The notes beneath the pieces are model-generated. The model worked only from the letters and a program-made list of their open reading frames with translations, was not told the DNA's origin and searched no databases. 45,166 nt of DNA from Fibrobacter succinogenes (GTDB lineage Bacteria; Fibrobacterota; Fibrobacteria; Fibrobacterales; Fibrobacteraceae): assembly GCF_902779965.1 (NCBI RefSeq), contig NZ_CACZDK010000028.1, positions 1 to 45,166 on the forward strand. The letters are read 5' to 3'. This document shows, piece by piece, positions 21,870-30,266 of this stretch; position 1 is the first letter of the stretch; every line of letters starts with the position of its first letter. The translations under genes were made by a program, and so were the position numbers.

Positions 21870-22241
21870 CTACGGCATGAGTTCCTTGCCCGGAGGGCCA
21901 GAGAATTCGAAACTGATTTCGCCTTCGGCTCCTGATTCGCTCGGATCACCACTGAAGGCGGCTCCGGTAATCACGAACACCTTGCCGTTCGGCTTTTCGA
22001 GCTTCACGGTGGCGTTTTTCAGCTGGCGGAGTTCAATCTGGTCCAGGTCGGAAGTATCGGTGATGGTGCCGGACACCTTCGCAGGCATGGTTTCGACCTT
22101 ATAGCCGTGCATACGGCCATCGACACCCATAATGGGCGTGCGCTTTTCGCCGCCAATATCGATAGTCGGGTCGCCCTTGAGGTTGAACTGGACGCCGTTC
22201 ACATAGAGCTTGTGGGTTCCACCCACGTCTTCAAAAGCCAT
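21870..22241 (-). CDS. Tail tube protein (Mu gpM-like)
   Basis: 123 residues: HKLYVNGVQFNLKGDPTIDIGGEKR, IMGVDGRMHGYKVETMPAKVSGTITDTSDLDQIELRQLKNATVKL, matching Mu-type tail tube proteins that polymerise inside the sheath. Starts 13 nt after the sheath stop with GGAGGCTCAAG upstream. High expression expected. Confidence 0.88.
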   Translation of the reverse strand: MAFEDVGGTHKLYVNGVQFNLKGDPTIDIGGEKRTPIMGVDGRMHGYKVETMPAKVSGTITDTSDLDQIELRQLKNATVKLEKPNGKVFVITGAAFSGDPSESGAEGEISFEFSGPPGKELMP

Positions 22242-22253
22242 CTTGAGCCTCCT

Positions 22254-23774
22254 TTACTTGAACTGAATCTTGGACTTGCCGATGAAGAACTGGTCAATCA
22301 AGTCGGCGGGGATGAGGAACTGGAGCGCGGTATCGTCGTCAGGATCGCGGGCTACAACAAGGTTCGCCTTGAAGGTGGCGTAATCCTGGACAAGGCCCTT
22401 CGAAATCCAGTATTCGTAGCGGCCCAAAAGTTCGGCTTCGCCAAGCTTCGGAGTCATGATCACCTGACCCGGACCAAAGTCCGTACCGTCATCCGCAAGC
22501 TTTGCGTGCGGGTAGCGGCCAGCGAGGTAATTGTTCCAGTCCCAGCGCAGGAACGAGAGAGTGAACACCTTTTCGAGCTGCTGGTAGCTGGTATCCTTAG
22601 CACCGGCCGGGTTCGTCTTGTAGGTGGTCACCATGCGCTTGAGGTACACGGTGCCGTCGTTGCCGCAGGTCAACAGGGCGCAACCGGCCTTCAGAAGCAG
22701 GTTATTGCCTTCGAGGTCTTCGCGGTCGGTTTCACGCGGAGCGACGATGCCAGCGACAGCCCAGTTAGAAAGCGGCTGAGCGGGGTCGTTCAGGGCCTTC
22801 GGGGCAACGCAGCCGAGCACGGCGGCAGCAACTTCGAAGCCCGGAGTCGGCGTTTCCGGAAGAGACGGCAAGCAAATCACCTGGGAATTCAGGTCGCCGC
22901 CACGTTCCACGAGAGCGTCAAGGCTTGCTGTGCCATAGTCGACCGTAGAGCTGCCTTCGGTCACGCTACAGCCGTTCAGGCTGAAGAACAGCACACCGGT
23001 CTGCTGCACGGTTGCCGTCCAGCGGTCATCCAGGATGCGCTTGATTTCGGCGACATTCGTCGCATCGTCGGAACCGGCAACGATAGCGTTGAACCAGGTG
23101 CCGCGAATGATGTTGGCGACATTGGCCGTCACGTAAGACGTGTCGGAGCCACCGCCAGTCATGGCGGTAATGGCCAGCTGGACGCCCTGCGGGAGTTCCT
23201 GACCCTGGTAATGGTTGTAGCGGATATCGATGCCTTGGCCGCAAGTACCGCCGTTCTTTGCAGTAAGCGTCACGGTAGCGCTCGAAGCTTCGGCAGTAAC
23301 AGGCAGCTGCTGGTTTTCGTTGATGGCAGCGGCAATGGCAGTCGCAACTTCGGCTGCAGTCTTGCCCGCGACCACATCAGCGGCAACGCTCTGGCCACCG
23401 ATCATCAGGCGGATTGCTCCGGACTTCGGAGCGACCGTAGCGGAGCCCGCGAAAGACACCGCGATAGAACCTTCTGCAGCGGTCGAGCCATCGGCAACAG
23501 CCAAGGCCCAAAGTTCACTGTTGCGGGTATTCTTGCGGAACGCACGGATCATGCGGGCAATCTGCGAGCCTGCACCGTAAAGGGCGTCGGCCTGTTCGTC
23601 GCTCGTAATCAGCTTCAACGTTCCAGTGTTGGCGGAGTTTGCCGAAAGGGCCTGCCCAATGAGCAAGTTCTTCCAGGGCATTGCACCGCCCTTTGCCGCG
23701 TTCGAGTTGTCGAACTCGGTCATAAACATGGGGACAAGGTTGTCCGCCGGAATTTCACCAAAAGAAATGCTCAT
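22254..23774 (-). CDS. Contractile tail sheath protein (Mu gpL-like)
   Basis: About 506 residues. N-terminus ISFGEIPADNLVPMFMTEFDNSNA, then LLIGQAL...LITSDEQADALYGAGSQIARMIRAFRKNTRNSELWALAVAD, the gpL pattern. Residues about 110-190 form an inserted beta domain (IRLMIGGQSVAADVVAGKT; LPVTAEASSATVTLTAKNGGT) characteristic of Mu-type sheaths. The C-terminal part has APRETDREDLEGNNLLLKAGCALLT. ATG at 23774 is preferred because GGAGG lies 6 nt upstream; the ATG at 23780 touches that site. Confidence 0.9.
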   Translation of the reverse strand: MSISFGEIPADNLVPMFMTEFDNSNAAKGGAMPWKNLLIGQALSANSANTGTLKLITSDEQADALYGAGSQIARMIRAFRKNTRNSELWALAVADGSTAAEGSIAVSFAGSATVAPKSGAIRLMIGGQSVAADVVAGKTAAEVATAIAAAINENQQLPVTAEASSATVTLTAKNGGTCGQGIDIRYNHYQGQELPQGVQLAITAMTGGGSDTSYVTANVANIIRGTWFNAIVAGSDDATNVAEIKRILDDRWTATVQQTGVLFFSLNGCSVTEGSSTVDYGTASLDALVERGGDLNSQVICLPSLPETPTPGFEVAAAVLGCVAPKALNDPAQPLSNWAVAGIVAPRETDREDLEGNNLLLKAGCALLTCGNDGTVYLKRMVTTYKTNPAGAKDTSYQQLEKVFTLSFLRWDWNNYLAGRYPHAKLADDGTDFGPGQVIMTPKLGEAELLGRYEYWISKGLVQDYATFKANLVVARDPDDDTALQFLIPADLIDQFFIGKSKIQFK

Positions 23775-23789
23775 CGGCATCCTCCGTTT

Positions 23790-24371
23790 TTAAGGTCTAA
23801 CATTCGTATCAAATTCAATCTTGTTACCAGAGCCACTACCCATCGAAAGCGTGTTTTCAGCCTTCAAGAAATCGTCAGCAGGACCACCAACCGTAATTGT
23901 CACGGCATACTCAATGCCAAAGACCATTCGCTGAGAGCCACGGTCCGCTTCTCCTGCAGAACTCAAGTTATTTGTAATCGACTTGAGCACAAGCCTTCTT
24001 ACAAGCCCCGAATAGGGGCCAATGCGGCGTTCTATAGGCTGAAGAGCTTCGGCAACGGCCTTAGCTACATCATCAAGAAAATCGTTTACATCGTATATTT
24101 CGGACTGATCATTCGAATCATCTACAGCTCCACGGCCATACACATCAATGACCAAATCACCGGTCACATAGTAAAAGCGCGGAGAGGTCCGTTTATCATC
24201 AAAATTCGTTTCAGGCGTATAAACACAAATAAAGCCAGATTCCTCCGGCCAGGCACGTTCCTGCCTGGCGGAGAAAACATTTTGGCCAATTCCAGGAATG
24301 TCCGCAGTCTTAAGCGTCTGCACAACACTTGCTCGCAAAGTCTTAATGCAATCAAGAGTTCTATTAGCCAT
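23790..24371 (-). CDS. Tail terminator-like protein (Mu gp37 / gpU type)
   Basis: 193 residues: LRASVVQTLKTADIPGIGQNVFSARQERAWPEESGFICVYTPETNFDD, then FYYVTGDLVIDVYGRG and the C-terminal IEYAVTITVG. The alpha/beta pattern with an N-terminal helix and SARxxxxxxxELPxixVYT-like motif fits the tail-terminator family that caps the tail tube. Lies between head-tail joining and sheath genes, as expected. Overlaps the upstream gene by 8 nt. Confidence 0.7.
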   Translation of the reverse strand: MANRTLDCIKTLRASVVQTLKTADIPGIGQNVFSARQERAWPEESGFICVYTPETNFDDKRTSPRFYYVTGDLVIDVYGRGAVDDSNDQSEIYDVNDFLDDVAKAVAEALQPIERRIGPYSGLVRRLVLKSITNNLSSAGEADRGSQRMVFGIEYAVTITVGGPADDFLKAENTLSMGSGSGNKIEFDTNVRP

Positions 24372-24738
24372 CGACAGGCACCTTCTTTACCAGTTCAAGC
24401 TGGTAGGTTACAGTTCCGTCAGATTCGTCGGCAAAATCAACCGCTTTCAACTTGAGTGACTTCTGGAATCCGGATTTCATCTCAATTTCAAAGACATCAC
24501 CCTTGCGGGCCACCTGCCCAGGCAAATCGACCTTGCGGACAACCAGCCTAGGGCGGTGAGAAATAGCAGTCACTTCAGGGCCAAGAGATTCACCACTATC
24601 AAGCGCCTGCGAGTCGTAAAGTCCATTCATCTGAATTCGGTCAGACCCACGGACTAAAACCACGGCATTACCGAAAGCTTCAACGTCGAAAAAAACGCCG
24701 TTTAAATCTTCATTGAGACTTTCGGAAAATGCACTCAC
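24364..24738 (-). CDS. Head-tail joining / stopper protein
   Basis: 124 residues: SAFSESLNEDLNGVFFDVEAFGNAVVLVRGSDRIQMNGLYDS, then VVRKVDLPGQVARKGDVFEIE. The N-terminal F-x3-D-x2-VFFDxxxFG pattern is common to lambda FII-like/head-tail connector proteins next to the capsid gene. Role: closes the head after packaging and presents the tail-binding surface. Starts 10 nt after the capsid stop. Confidence 0.68.
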   Translation of the reverse strand: MSAFSESLNEDLNGVFFDVEAFGNAVVLVRGSDRIQMNGLYDSQALDSGESLGPEVTAISHRPRLVVRKVDLPGQVARKGDVFEIEMKSGFQKSLKLKAVDFADESDGTVTYQLELVKKVPVDG

Positions 24739-24748
24739 GGTTTAGTTC

Positions 24749-25777
24749 CTAGAGGTTGACAACCTTGGCCCAGGCGATCCCATCCGGTTGCTGGAGAACA
24801 GCAAGCGGGCGGCTCTTCATGATGAGCTTCTGGATTTCTTCGTCTTCGTCGTAAATCGTCTTGGCAAAACGTTCTGCACGGAACCAGCCATCCTTGACAT
24901 TACCGACGCAACCGAAGTACAGCTTGGCAGCAAGACCTTCGCCGATAGCAAGCACCTTGTCCTTCGGGACAAAGCTCGTCTTGGCCTTGTTGACGGTATA
25001 CGTATCGTTGTACACCCAAATGCGGCTACCATTGTGGTAACCAACAAGTTTCGCACCGTTGCTGTTGACTCCGCCACCCAGGTCCATGGAATTGCCCGTC
25101 ACATGGATACGGTCAAAGTCTTTCATGAACTTTTCGTTTGCACGAGCGGCCTTCCAAGCAGCAGCGCCGAAAATCTTGTCGGCAACAGCCAAGCCGGAAT
25201 CTTCGCTAACAACGGTATCGAGATCAGACAGGTCGCCGATAATGTCAGCATCGTTTCCAGTCCAAATCGAAGTACCGCTCTTGGTAATCTTGTGGGTAGC
25301 CTTGACATCAAAAGAAATACTGTCGATTTTCTTCCCTTCTTCGTCAAGAATTTCGTAGCCGCCTTCGAAAAAAGCCTTGGAGCAAATCATTTCGATTGTG
25401 CGGTTGATGCGGTTGCTCAGGTCAGTAGTATCATTGCCCAAGATGTAGGACTGGCGCTGGTTTGCATCCATCGGATCAACAAGGACCGCCGGTTCACCAG
25501 GCTGAGCCTTGAGCACGTCAAACGCGTCGGTCGGACGTTCCAAAGCAATTTCATAGCAATGGAACGGGCGCTTGGTGTAGCCGGAACGTTTCGTAACGGT
25601 GCGCTTTGCCCCTTCACGCTTAAACGGTGCAAGAACGTGGGTTCCTTCGACAGTGTCGAGTTCGGCATTCACGGTCTTAAGCGTTTCTACCTGGAAAAAG
25701 CCGGAAAGAAAACGCTTGGGAGGCAGGTTGTTGTTTACCTGCTTGGTAAGAGTCGCGACATTCATATAATCAGGCAT
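24749..25777 (-). CDS. Major capsid protein (lambda GpE family)
   Basis: 342 residues. Phage_cap_E pattern: NVATLTKQVNNNLPPKRFLSGFFQVETLKT, TKRPFHCYEIALERPTDAFDVLKAQPGEP, SIWTGNDADIIGDLSD, then FGAAAWKAARANEKFMKDFDR and GYHNGSRIWVYNDTY. It adopts the HK97 fold and forms the icosahedral shell with the decoration protein upstream. Strong AAAAGGAGG site 7 nt before the ATG. Confidence 0.92.
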   Translation of the reverse strand: MPDYMNVATLTKQVNNNLPPKRFLSGFFQVETLKTVNAELDTVEGTHVLAPFKREGAKRTVTKRSGYTKRPFHCYEIALERPTDAFDVLKAQPGEPAVLVDPMDANQRQSYILGNDTTDLSNRINRTIEMICSKAFFEGGYEILDEEGKKIDSISFDVKATHKITKSGTSIWTGNDADIIGDLSDLDTVVSEDSGLAVADKIFGAAAWKAARANEKFMKDFDRIHVTGNSMDLGGGVNSNGAKLVGYHNGSRIWVYNDTYTVNKAKTSFVPKDKVLAIGEGLAAKLYFGCVGNVKDGWFRAERFAKTIYDEDEEIQKLIMKSRPLAVLQQPDGIAWAKVVNL

Positions 25778-25789
25778 GTCATCCTCCTT

Positions 25790-26476
25790 TTATTCGTTGA
25801 CAGTGCGCGGGAAGATTCCAATCTTGCGCAGAGCCTTCAAGAAATTGTTGATGGAATCGCCTTCGGCGAATTTGAGTTCGGCAACGTCCACTTCGCCCGT
25901 AAAGGCGATAGCGCCAGACTTACCCGCCTTGGTATCTTCAAGCAAGACGCCGACCGGATCCTGAAGCGCAGCAGTGCCACTGTCGGAATCGACGATTTCG
26001 AAGAGTTCATCACCGACGGACTGGCCAATGGTTTCGACAGCAACCGCACCAGCTTCGACACCAGCACCGTCGCCAACCGTAACAACAATCACCATGTCAT
26101 TACCGGCAAAACCAGTTTCCTTCCATTCGATAAGAAGCTTGCCTGCGGAATTGGTGGCAGCCACAATGTTCTTCAGAACATTGTCAGCATTGATTGCCGC
26201 CTTGAGACCGGCAACTTCATCAGCCAAGGTCGTAGAAGCAATCGTGTAGGTTACTTCGTTGCCATTGACAGACAGCTTGACAGTCTTGGTAGCAACCGGA
26301 GTTCCGGTAAAGGTTACAGACTTCTTTGCCTTCGTAGCAGAGGTAGCCACGCCACGGGAGGCAAGCACAGAACCGGCCTGAAGGTCGGCACCGTAAATGA
26401 TACCGGAGCCGATATTGCGAGGCTGAGTGTTACCTGCAAAGATTTTCTTGTTTTCAAAAACAATCGGTTCAAACAT
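25790..26476 (-). CDS. Head decoration protein D-like, with inserted beta domain
   Basis: 228 residues from the ATG at 26476 (GGAGG 5 nt upstream; a GTG two codons earlier lies too close). The N-terminus (NTQPRNIGSGIIYGADLQAGSVLA) and the C-terminus (DPVGVLLEDTKAGKSGAIAFTGEVDVAELKF...FLKALRKIGIF) match lambda gpD-type decoration proteins. Between them residues about 50-135 hold an extra domain (TVKLSVNGNEVTYTIAS; LKAAINADNVLKNIVAATN) resembling the beta domain inserted in the sheath. Longer than the usual 110-130 residues. Confidence 0.85.
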   Translation of the reverse strand: MFEPIVFENKKIFAGNTQPRNIGSGIIYGADLQAGSVLASRGVATSATKAKKSVTFTGTPVATKTVKLSVNGNEVTYTIASTTLADEVAGLKAAINADNVLKNIVAATNSAGKLLIEWKETGFAGNDMVIVVTVGDGAGVEAGAVAVETIGQSVGDELFEIVDSDSGTAALQDPVGVLLEDTKAGKSGAIAFTGEVDVAELKFAEGDSINNFLKALRKIGIFPRTVNE

Positions 26477-26488
26477 TTTCACCTCCTT

Positions 26489-26944
26489 TTATCGAAAGTT
26501 TTTTGCACCGGCGGCGAACGCGTCAAAAGCACGCTTGTCAGCGTCAGACATCGGTTCAGCCGTTCCAGCCTGGACAGAGTTTGCGGCAGCGGCACCAGCG
26601 GCCATTCCCTGGGCAATCAGAGCCTTCTGTTCTGCAGTAAGACCGGCGGTAGCGGCAGGATCTGCAGCGGGATTATCGGGAGTAGCCGAAGCGGACGGAG
26701 CCGCAGTTTTAGCTTCAGCAAGTTGCTTCTTGCAAGCCTCAAGACAAAACGCCTTCGCTTCGTCAACCGTCTTGCCTTCGGCAATAAACTTCTTGCAATC
26801 GCCGTCAAGGCCAAGGCCTTCGAAGGCGGAGGAAATACCCGCAATTCGGGTACGTTCGGCGGCAACAGCCTCTTGACGCACAGCATCCACATCTACAGTG
26901 GCCTGAGCAGCCGGAGTCTGAGCCGGAGTTTGATTAGTAGGCAT
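26489..26944 (-). CDS. Nested scaffold protein (lambda Nu3-like), internal start
   Basis: In-frame ATG at 26944 inside the protease gene is preceded by AGGAGG with a 4-nt spacer, the best internal ribosome site in the gene. The 151-residue product (MPTNQTPAQTPAAQATVDVD onward) is Ala/Glu/Gln-rich and helical, typical of scaffolds. The arrangement copies lambda C/Nu3, where the scaffold is the C-terminal part of the protease gene. Confidence 0.75.
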   Translation of the reverse strand: MPTNQTPAQTPAAQATVDVDAVRQEAVAAERTRIAGISSAFEGLGLDGDCKKFIAEGKTVDEAKAFCLEACKKQLAEAKTAAPSASATPDNPAADPAATAGLTAEQKALIAQGMAAGAAAANSVQAGTAEPMSDADKRAFDAFAAGAKNFR

Positions 26945-27745
26945 GTTGCCTCCTATGGTTTGATGTTTAATCATTTTTTCAACAACGGAATCAAGGGAAT
27001 CAATCGCATCGACCATACCGGCCTCAAGAGCCTCTTGACCGACAAAAACTTTTCCTTGTCCATAATGTTCAAGTACAGAATCAAAATCGGAATTTCGATT
27101 TTTCGCAAGAGCTTCGACAAAGACTTTAGCCATGGCGTCCAAGTTCTTTTCGACAGCGGAGCGCCCCTCGGGTGTATTCGGATCCAAGTTCTTATTCGGG
27201 CTAAGACTCGAACGCAAGTAAGTCACAGACTTGTCTTCGTCGCCACTCAAAACACCCATAACGCCAATAGAACCGACTTGCGCGACACCGGACGCAACAA
27301 CTTTTTCGCAAGCAGACGCAATCCAGTATGCAGCCGAGCACATCGCACCGGCAGAATGAGCGACAATTCCGCATTCTTTTGTTCCACGAGCGGCAAAAAT
27401 GCGGTCAGCAAGGTCGGAAACCCCCTTGATTTCGCCACCCGGAGAATCAATCGAAAGTACAATACCCTTCACCGATTCGTCGGCAACAAGTTCATTGAAC
27501 GCATTTTCGATAGAATTGTAGGTATCAACGCCAAACCAAGCTTTCCAGATGTTGGAACGATACGTCAAAGCTCCATCGATGTGCAAAACAGCAATACCGT
27601 TCTTGATATCGACATTATTCTTGTGATTTGGCTCGTTAGATTCCTTCCAGGCCGGGTCGCCAAAGTCAGAAGAACACAAGGCCTCCATGGCTTTAGGCTC
27701 AATAGCCCATTGTCCGGAAAGAATTTTCAACAATTTTTTGTTCAT
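26489..27745 (-). CDS. S49-family head maturation protease (lambda gpC-like)
   Basis: 418 residues. Residues about 45-260 are a SppA/ClpP-like fold: VLHIDGALTYR, GIVLSIDSPGGEIKGV, then HSAGAMCSAAYWIASACEKVVASGVAQVGSIGVM with probable nucleophile S137; a Lys around 185 is the candidate general base. Residues 268-418 are the Ala/Gln/Glu-rich scaffold domain, also made from an internal start. It cleaves scaffold and portal during head maturation. No Shine-Dalgarno site; the ATG lies 5 nt after the -7 box of late promoter 3. Confidence 0.9.
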   Translation of the reverse strand: MNKKLLKILSGQWAIEPKAMEALCSSDFGDPAWKESNEPNHKNNVDIKNGIAVLHIDGALTYRSNIWKAWFGVDTYNSIENAFNELVADESVKGIVLSIDSPGGEIKGVSDLADRIFAARGTKECGIVAHSAGAMCSAAYWIASACEKVVASGVAQVGSIGVMGVLSGDEDKSVTYLRSSLSPNKNLDPNTPEGRSAVEKNLDAMAKVFVEALAKNRNSDFDSVLEHYGQGKVFVGQEALEAGMVDAIDSLDSVVEKMIKHQTIGGNMPTNQTPAQTPAAQATVDVDAVRQEAVAAERTRIAGISSAFEGLGLDGDCKKFIAEGKTVDEAKAFCLEACKKQLAEAKTAAPSASATPDNPAADPAATAGLTAEQKALIAQGMAAGAAAANSVQAGTAEPMSDADKRAFDAFAAGAKNFR

Positions 27746-27750
27746 CGGTT

Positions 27751-27796
27751 CAAAAATAAGCTACAAGTCCATTAAAAAAACGCGTTTTGGCACAAG
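27751..27796 (-). promoter_or_regulatory. Late promoter 3 (upstream of protease/capsid genes)
   Basis: Minus strand: CTTGTGCCAAAA with CTTG at 27796-27793, 34 nt, then TATTTTTG (27758-27751), 5 nt before the ATG at 27745. Perfect TAnnTTTG match. The box overlaps the end of the portal gene. Confidence 0.75.
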
Positions 27797-29317
27797 TTAT
27801 TTTTCGTCTTCAGTTTCATCGATAATCTGTTTAGCCTCAGAGACGGAAACAGAACGGTTGACGGCACCCGGTTCAGGAACGCCGTTTTCTTCGCGCCATT
27901 TAGCTTCTTCCGCAAGTTCCTCGACATTCCTGGAGTATTCACCACCGTTCATCTCGAGAACCGCCTGGGAACGAGTCTTGAACTGTTCATCCACCTGCAT
28001 CTTAAGTGCGGTGGTTTCCTTGAGCGGATCAAGCATCACCGGAGCGTCACCAATCCAATCGCAATTCAGCCAAGCCATACGCTTGAGCGGATCTTCAAAA
28101 CCAGGACAATCTAGCACGCCGAGCATAACGCTTTCGAAAATGAGCGCTTCGTAAATCGGCTGGCAAAAATCGGATGCCAGATTTGCGCGTTCGATATCGA
28201 ACATTTTCTTGGATTCAAGAATTGCGCCGCGAACAGAGTTGTAAGATCCTTCGAAGTGCTTGAGCACCTGTTCATAGCTCATATTCAGGCGAGAAGCCAT
28301 TTCCATGCAGACTTCGCGCATGTAATCGCGATAATCTGAATTAGGCCTTTTTGCATCGGCAACTTCAATGGATTCGCCCTTGCCAAGCTCGATTACATTT
28401 CCCGCGGCAAGTTCAGCAGCAGCTTTAGGACCCGCTTCAGGCGTAACACGTTCTTTACCCTGAACATTCCCGGTAAAATTATTCGGAACCGTGGATTCAG
28501 CCGACTTGATAAACACCGTGTACATCGACTGCACGATGGCATTGATCAAGGTTGCATCCTGGAACCGTTCCTGGTGCTTGATCATCGGGATAATCGGAGC
28601 AAGCCAGGGAACGCCACGACGCTGGTTCGGACGGTCAGACTTGAAAACATGCACAACATTCCGGAAACCGAAAGCGTCATAAGTCGGCACACGCACCGAC
28701 TCCCAATACCTGCCCAAACCGCCGACATCGTAATCCGGATACTTGGTAAACCAATAAGCGATATGCACGGAATCCTTGTCGTTTTCCACGCCCATCGCAA
28801 GTTCCCTAGTATCGCTTTTGTCATACGGATTTCTGCAACGGTTACCTTCCAGGAGTTTGTAGCAAAGACCAAAGGCAGAAGAAGGCACATTGTGCCAACA
28901 TTTCAACGCAAAGCAATCACCGCAGATTGCCTTGGTCTTCATTACAAGTTCCTGCATTTGGTAAAAATTCTTGTCGCGCTCGGCGTCACAGTCTTTCGAG
29001 GCGGCCCAAAGCTCGAAAAGCCCACGCGCCTTTTTACCGAATTCCTTGATTTTTTCCTGGGAAACATCACTCAGAAATTCCGACTTCGGCGAAGGACGGC
29101 AAGACAGCCCCGAACCGACAACATTGATAACTTTCGTATCGACCGCAGCACCGGCAAAAGGAGCGTTCTGATAAAGCGCACGCGACCGATATTCAAGAAC
29201 ATCACGAGTTTCGGCCAAATCAGCATCGGCAGAACCACGAGAATACAAAAATGTTTTCAGGGCATCGCCAATAAAATCGGCACCTTTCCACGGAATTGTC
29301 GGGCTATAGTTAGCCAT
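27797..29317 (-). CDS. Portal protein (lambda gpB family)
   Basis: 506 residues. Phage_portal_2 features: LEYRSRALYQNAPFAGAAVDTKVINVVGSGL (about 42-72), RNVVHVFKSDRPNQRRGVPWLAPIIPMIKHQERFQDATLINAIVQSMYTVFIKS (about 222-275), RLNMSYEQVLKHFEGSYNSVRGAILESKKMF. Forms the dodecameric DNA channel. Its start overlaps the gpW-like stop by 8 nt. Confidence 0.92.
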   Translation of the reverse strand: MANYSPTIPWKGADFIGDALKTFLYSRGSADADLAETRDVLEYRSRALYQNAPFAGAAVDTKVINVVGSGLSCRPSPKSEFLSDVSQEKIKEFGKKARGLFELWAASKDCDAERDKNFYQMQELVMKTKAICGDCFALKCWHNVPSSAFGLCYKLLEGNRCRNPYDKSDTRELAMGVENDKDSVHIAYWFTKYPDYDVGGLGRYWESVRVPTYDAFGFRNVVHVFKSDRPNQRRGVPWLAPIIPMIKHQERFQDATLINAIVQSMYTVFIKSAESTVPNNFTGNVQGKERVTPEAGPKAAAELAAGNVIELGKGESIEVADAKRPNSDYRDYMREVCMEMASRLNMSYEQVLKHFEGSYNSVRGAILESKKMFDIERANLASDFCQPIYEALIFESVMLGVLDCPGFEDPLKRMAWLNCDWIGDAPVMLDPLKETTALKMQVDEQFKTRSQAVLEMNGGEYSRNVEELAEEAKWREENGVPEPGAVNRSVSVSEAKQIIDETEDEK

Positions 29318-29549
29318 GAATAATCACCCTCCGGCATCGGATTGTGCCAACATCGCCACCTTCGGCAGCTTTAGCCTTAGCAAGCTCGTCATTCCAGTAT
29401 TTAAGGCCTTCCAAAATTTCGTTGTGGTTCACTCGGGTAAGTGCGCGGCCATTTATGGAGTAACTTTGACCCAAAAGCACTTTTGAAAGAGCGTGCTGAT
29501 ACTCGCTCACCATCTGTTGACAAAATTCTACCGAATGCAATGCAGCCAT
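29310..29549 (-). CDS. gpW-like head-tail joining protein
   Basis: 79 residues: LSKVLLGQSYSINGRALTRVNHNEILEGLKYWNDELAKAK fits gpW (LxG-x-SYxxxGRxLTRxxxxEI). It fills the portal channel and is added after packaging, before the tail. There is no Shine-Dalgarno site; ATG follows the -7 box of late promoter 2 by 7 nt. Confidence 0.82.
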   Translation of the reverse strand: MAALHSVEFCQQMVSEYQHALSKVLLGQSYSINGRALTRVNHNEILEGLKYWNDELAKAKAAEGGDVGTIRCRRVIIHG

Positions 29550-29556
29550 ACAAATC

Positions 29557-29602
29557 CAAATTTACACGACGGTTTAACGCTTTTCCACAATTTTGGCACA
29601 AG
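29557..29602 (-). promoter_or_regulatory. Late promoter 2 (upstream of gpW/portal)
   Basis: Minus strand: CTTGTGCCAAAA with CTTG at 29602-29599, 34 nt, then TAAATTTG (29564-29557), 7 nt before the ATG at 29549. Confidence 0.75.
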
Positions 29603-29612
29603 ATTTTTAAGG

Positions 29613-30266
29613 CTATTTCGCCGTTTCCATCGCCTTTTTGAACTCCTTTTCGAATTCCTTGGGTAAATTCCGTTCAGCAGTTTTCTTGACAATTCCGTAA
29701 AAATCCCACCGTTTCGGTACTTTCGCTGTTTTTTGTATTGAATACGGCCACTTCGTCTCTTTACCGTCACGAATACCAATTACTTCGTAGCCATGTTTTC
29801 CTTTCGTCTTGAAAGCATGAGGCTTTGAAGTTCCTTTTTTATTTTTACCACGTTTTTTGTGCTTATCCGCATAATCCAAAAGAGACGCCGGACGTTTTGT
29901 TTTCTTGATTTTTCCGGACTGCAAACGTGATTCTCCTTCAAGCTTGTCAGATGGAAACGCCAAGTTTTTCCCTGAATCAGCCTGCTTAGTCCCGCCCTTA
30001 ACATTTATTTCCATCCAATCTTTCGGAAATTCAACTTCGGCCTGAAGATTTTCCTTTGTTGCCTTTTTGACAGTAATCGCTTTCGGAAGACTTTTATTTC
30101 GAACCTTGAAAGACGCATTGTAGTTCTTAATCAAATTATCTCTCGCCTTAAAAGCAACATTATTCAGTGCCTTCATGGCGGCAAATTTTGCCTGCTTGAC
30201 TTCTTTCTGGACTTCCTTTTCCAAGGTTTTTGCCAGGTTGTCCAACGTACACTTGATCGTACTCAT
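29613..30266 (-). CDS. Basic phage protein, possibly minor tail protein Z-like
   Basis: 217 residues, very Lys-rich (KKTKRPASLLDYADKHKKRGKNKK). The N-terminal helix VQKEVKQAKFAAMKALNNVAFKARDNLIKNYNASFKVRNKSLPKAI resembles the minor tail protein Z / gp10-like start, where a neck protein binds DNA or the tail. Placed between terminase and gpW rather than near the tail terminator, which is atypical. Codon content is more AT-rich than neighbours. Starts 4 nt inside the terminase stop. Confidence 0.55.
   Translation of the reverse strand: MSTIKCTLDNLAKTLEKEVQKEVKQAKFAAMKALNNVAFKARDNLIKNYNASFKVRNKSLPKAITVKKATKENLQAEVEFPKDWMEINVKGGTKQADSGKNLAFPSDKLEGESRLQSGKIKKTKRPASLLDYADKHKKRGKNKKGTSKPHAFKTKGKHGYEVIGIRDGKETKWPYSIQKTAKVPKRWDFYGIVKKTAERNLPKEFEKEFKKAMETAK

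Noticed and set aside
22107-24455. A 782-codon plus-strand open frame opposite the sheath and tail terminator genes
   Set aside because: Same reason: shadow of gpL-like sheath and terminator coding sequence; Arg/His-rich composition is typical of antisense translation.
24788-27775. A 995-codon open frame on the plus strand opposite capsid, decoration and protease genes
   Set aside because: It is antisense to well-recognised structural genes, has no ribosome site or recognisable protein features, and arises from the codon use of the minus-strand genes.
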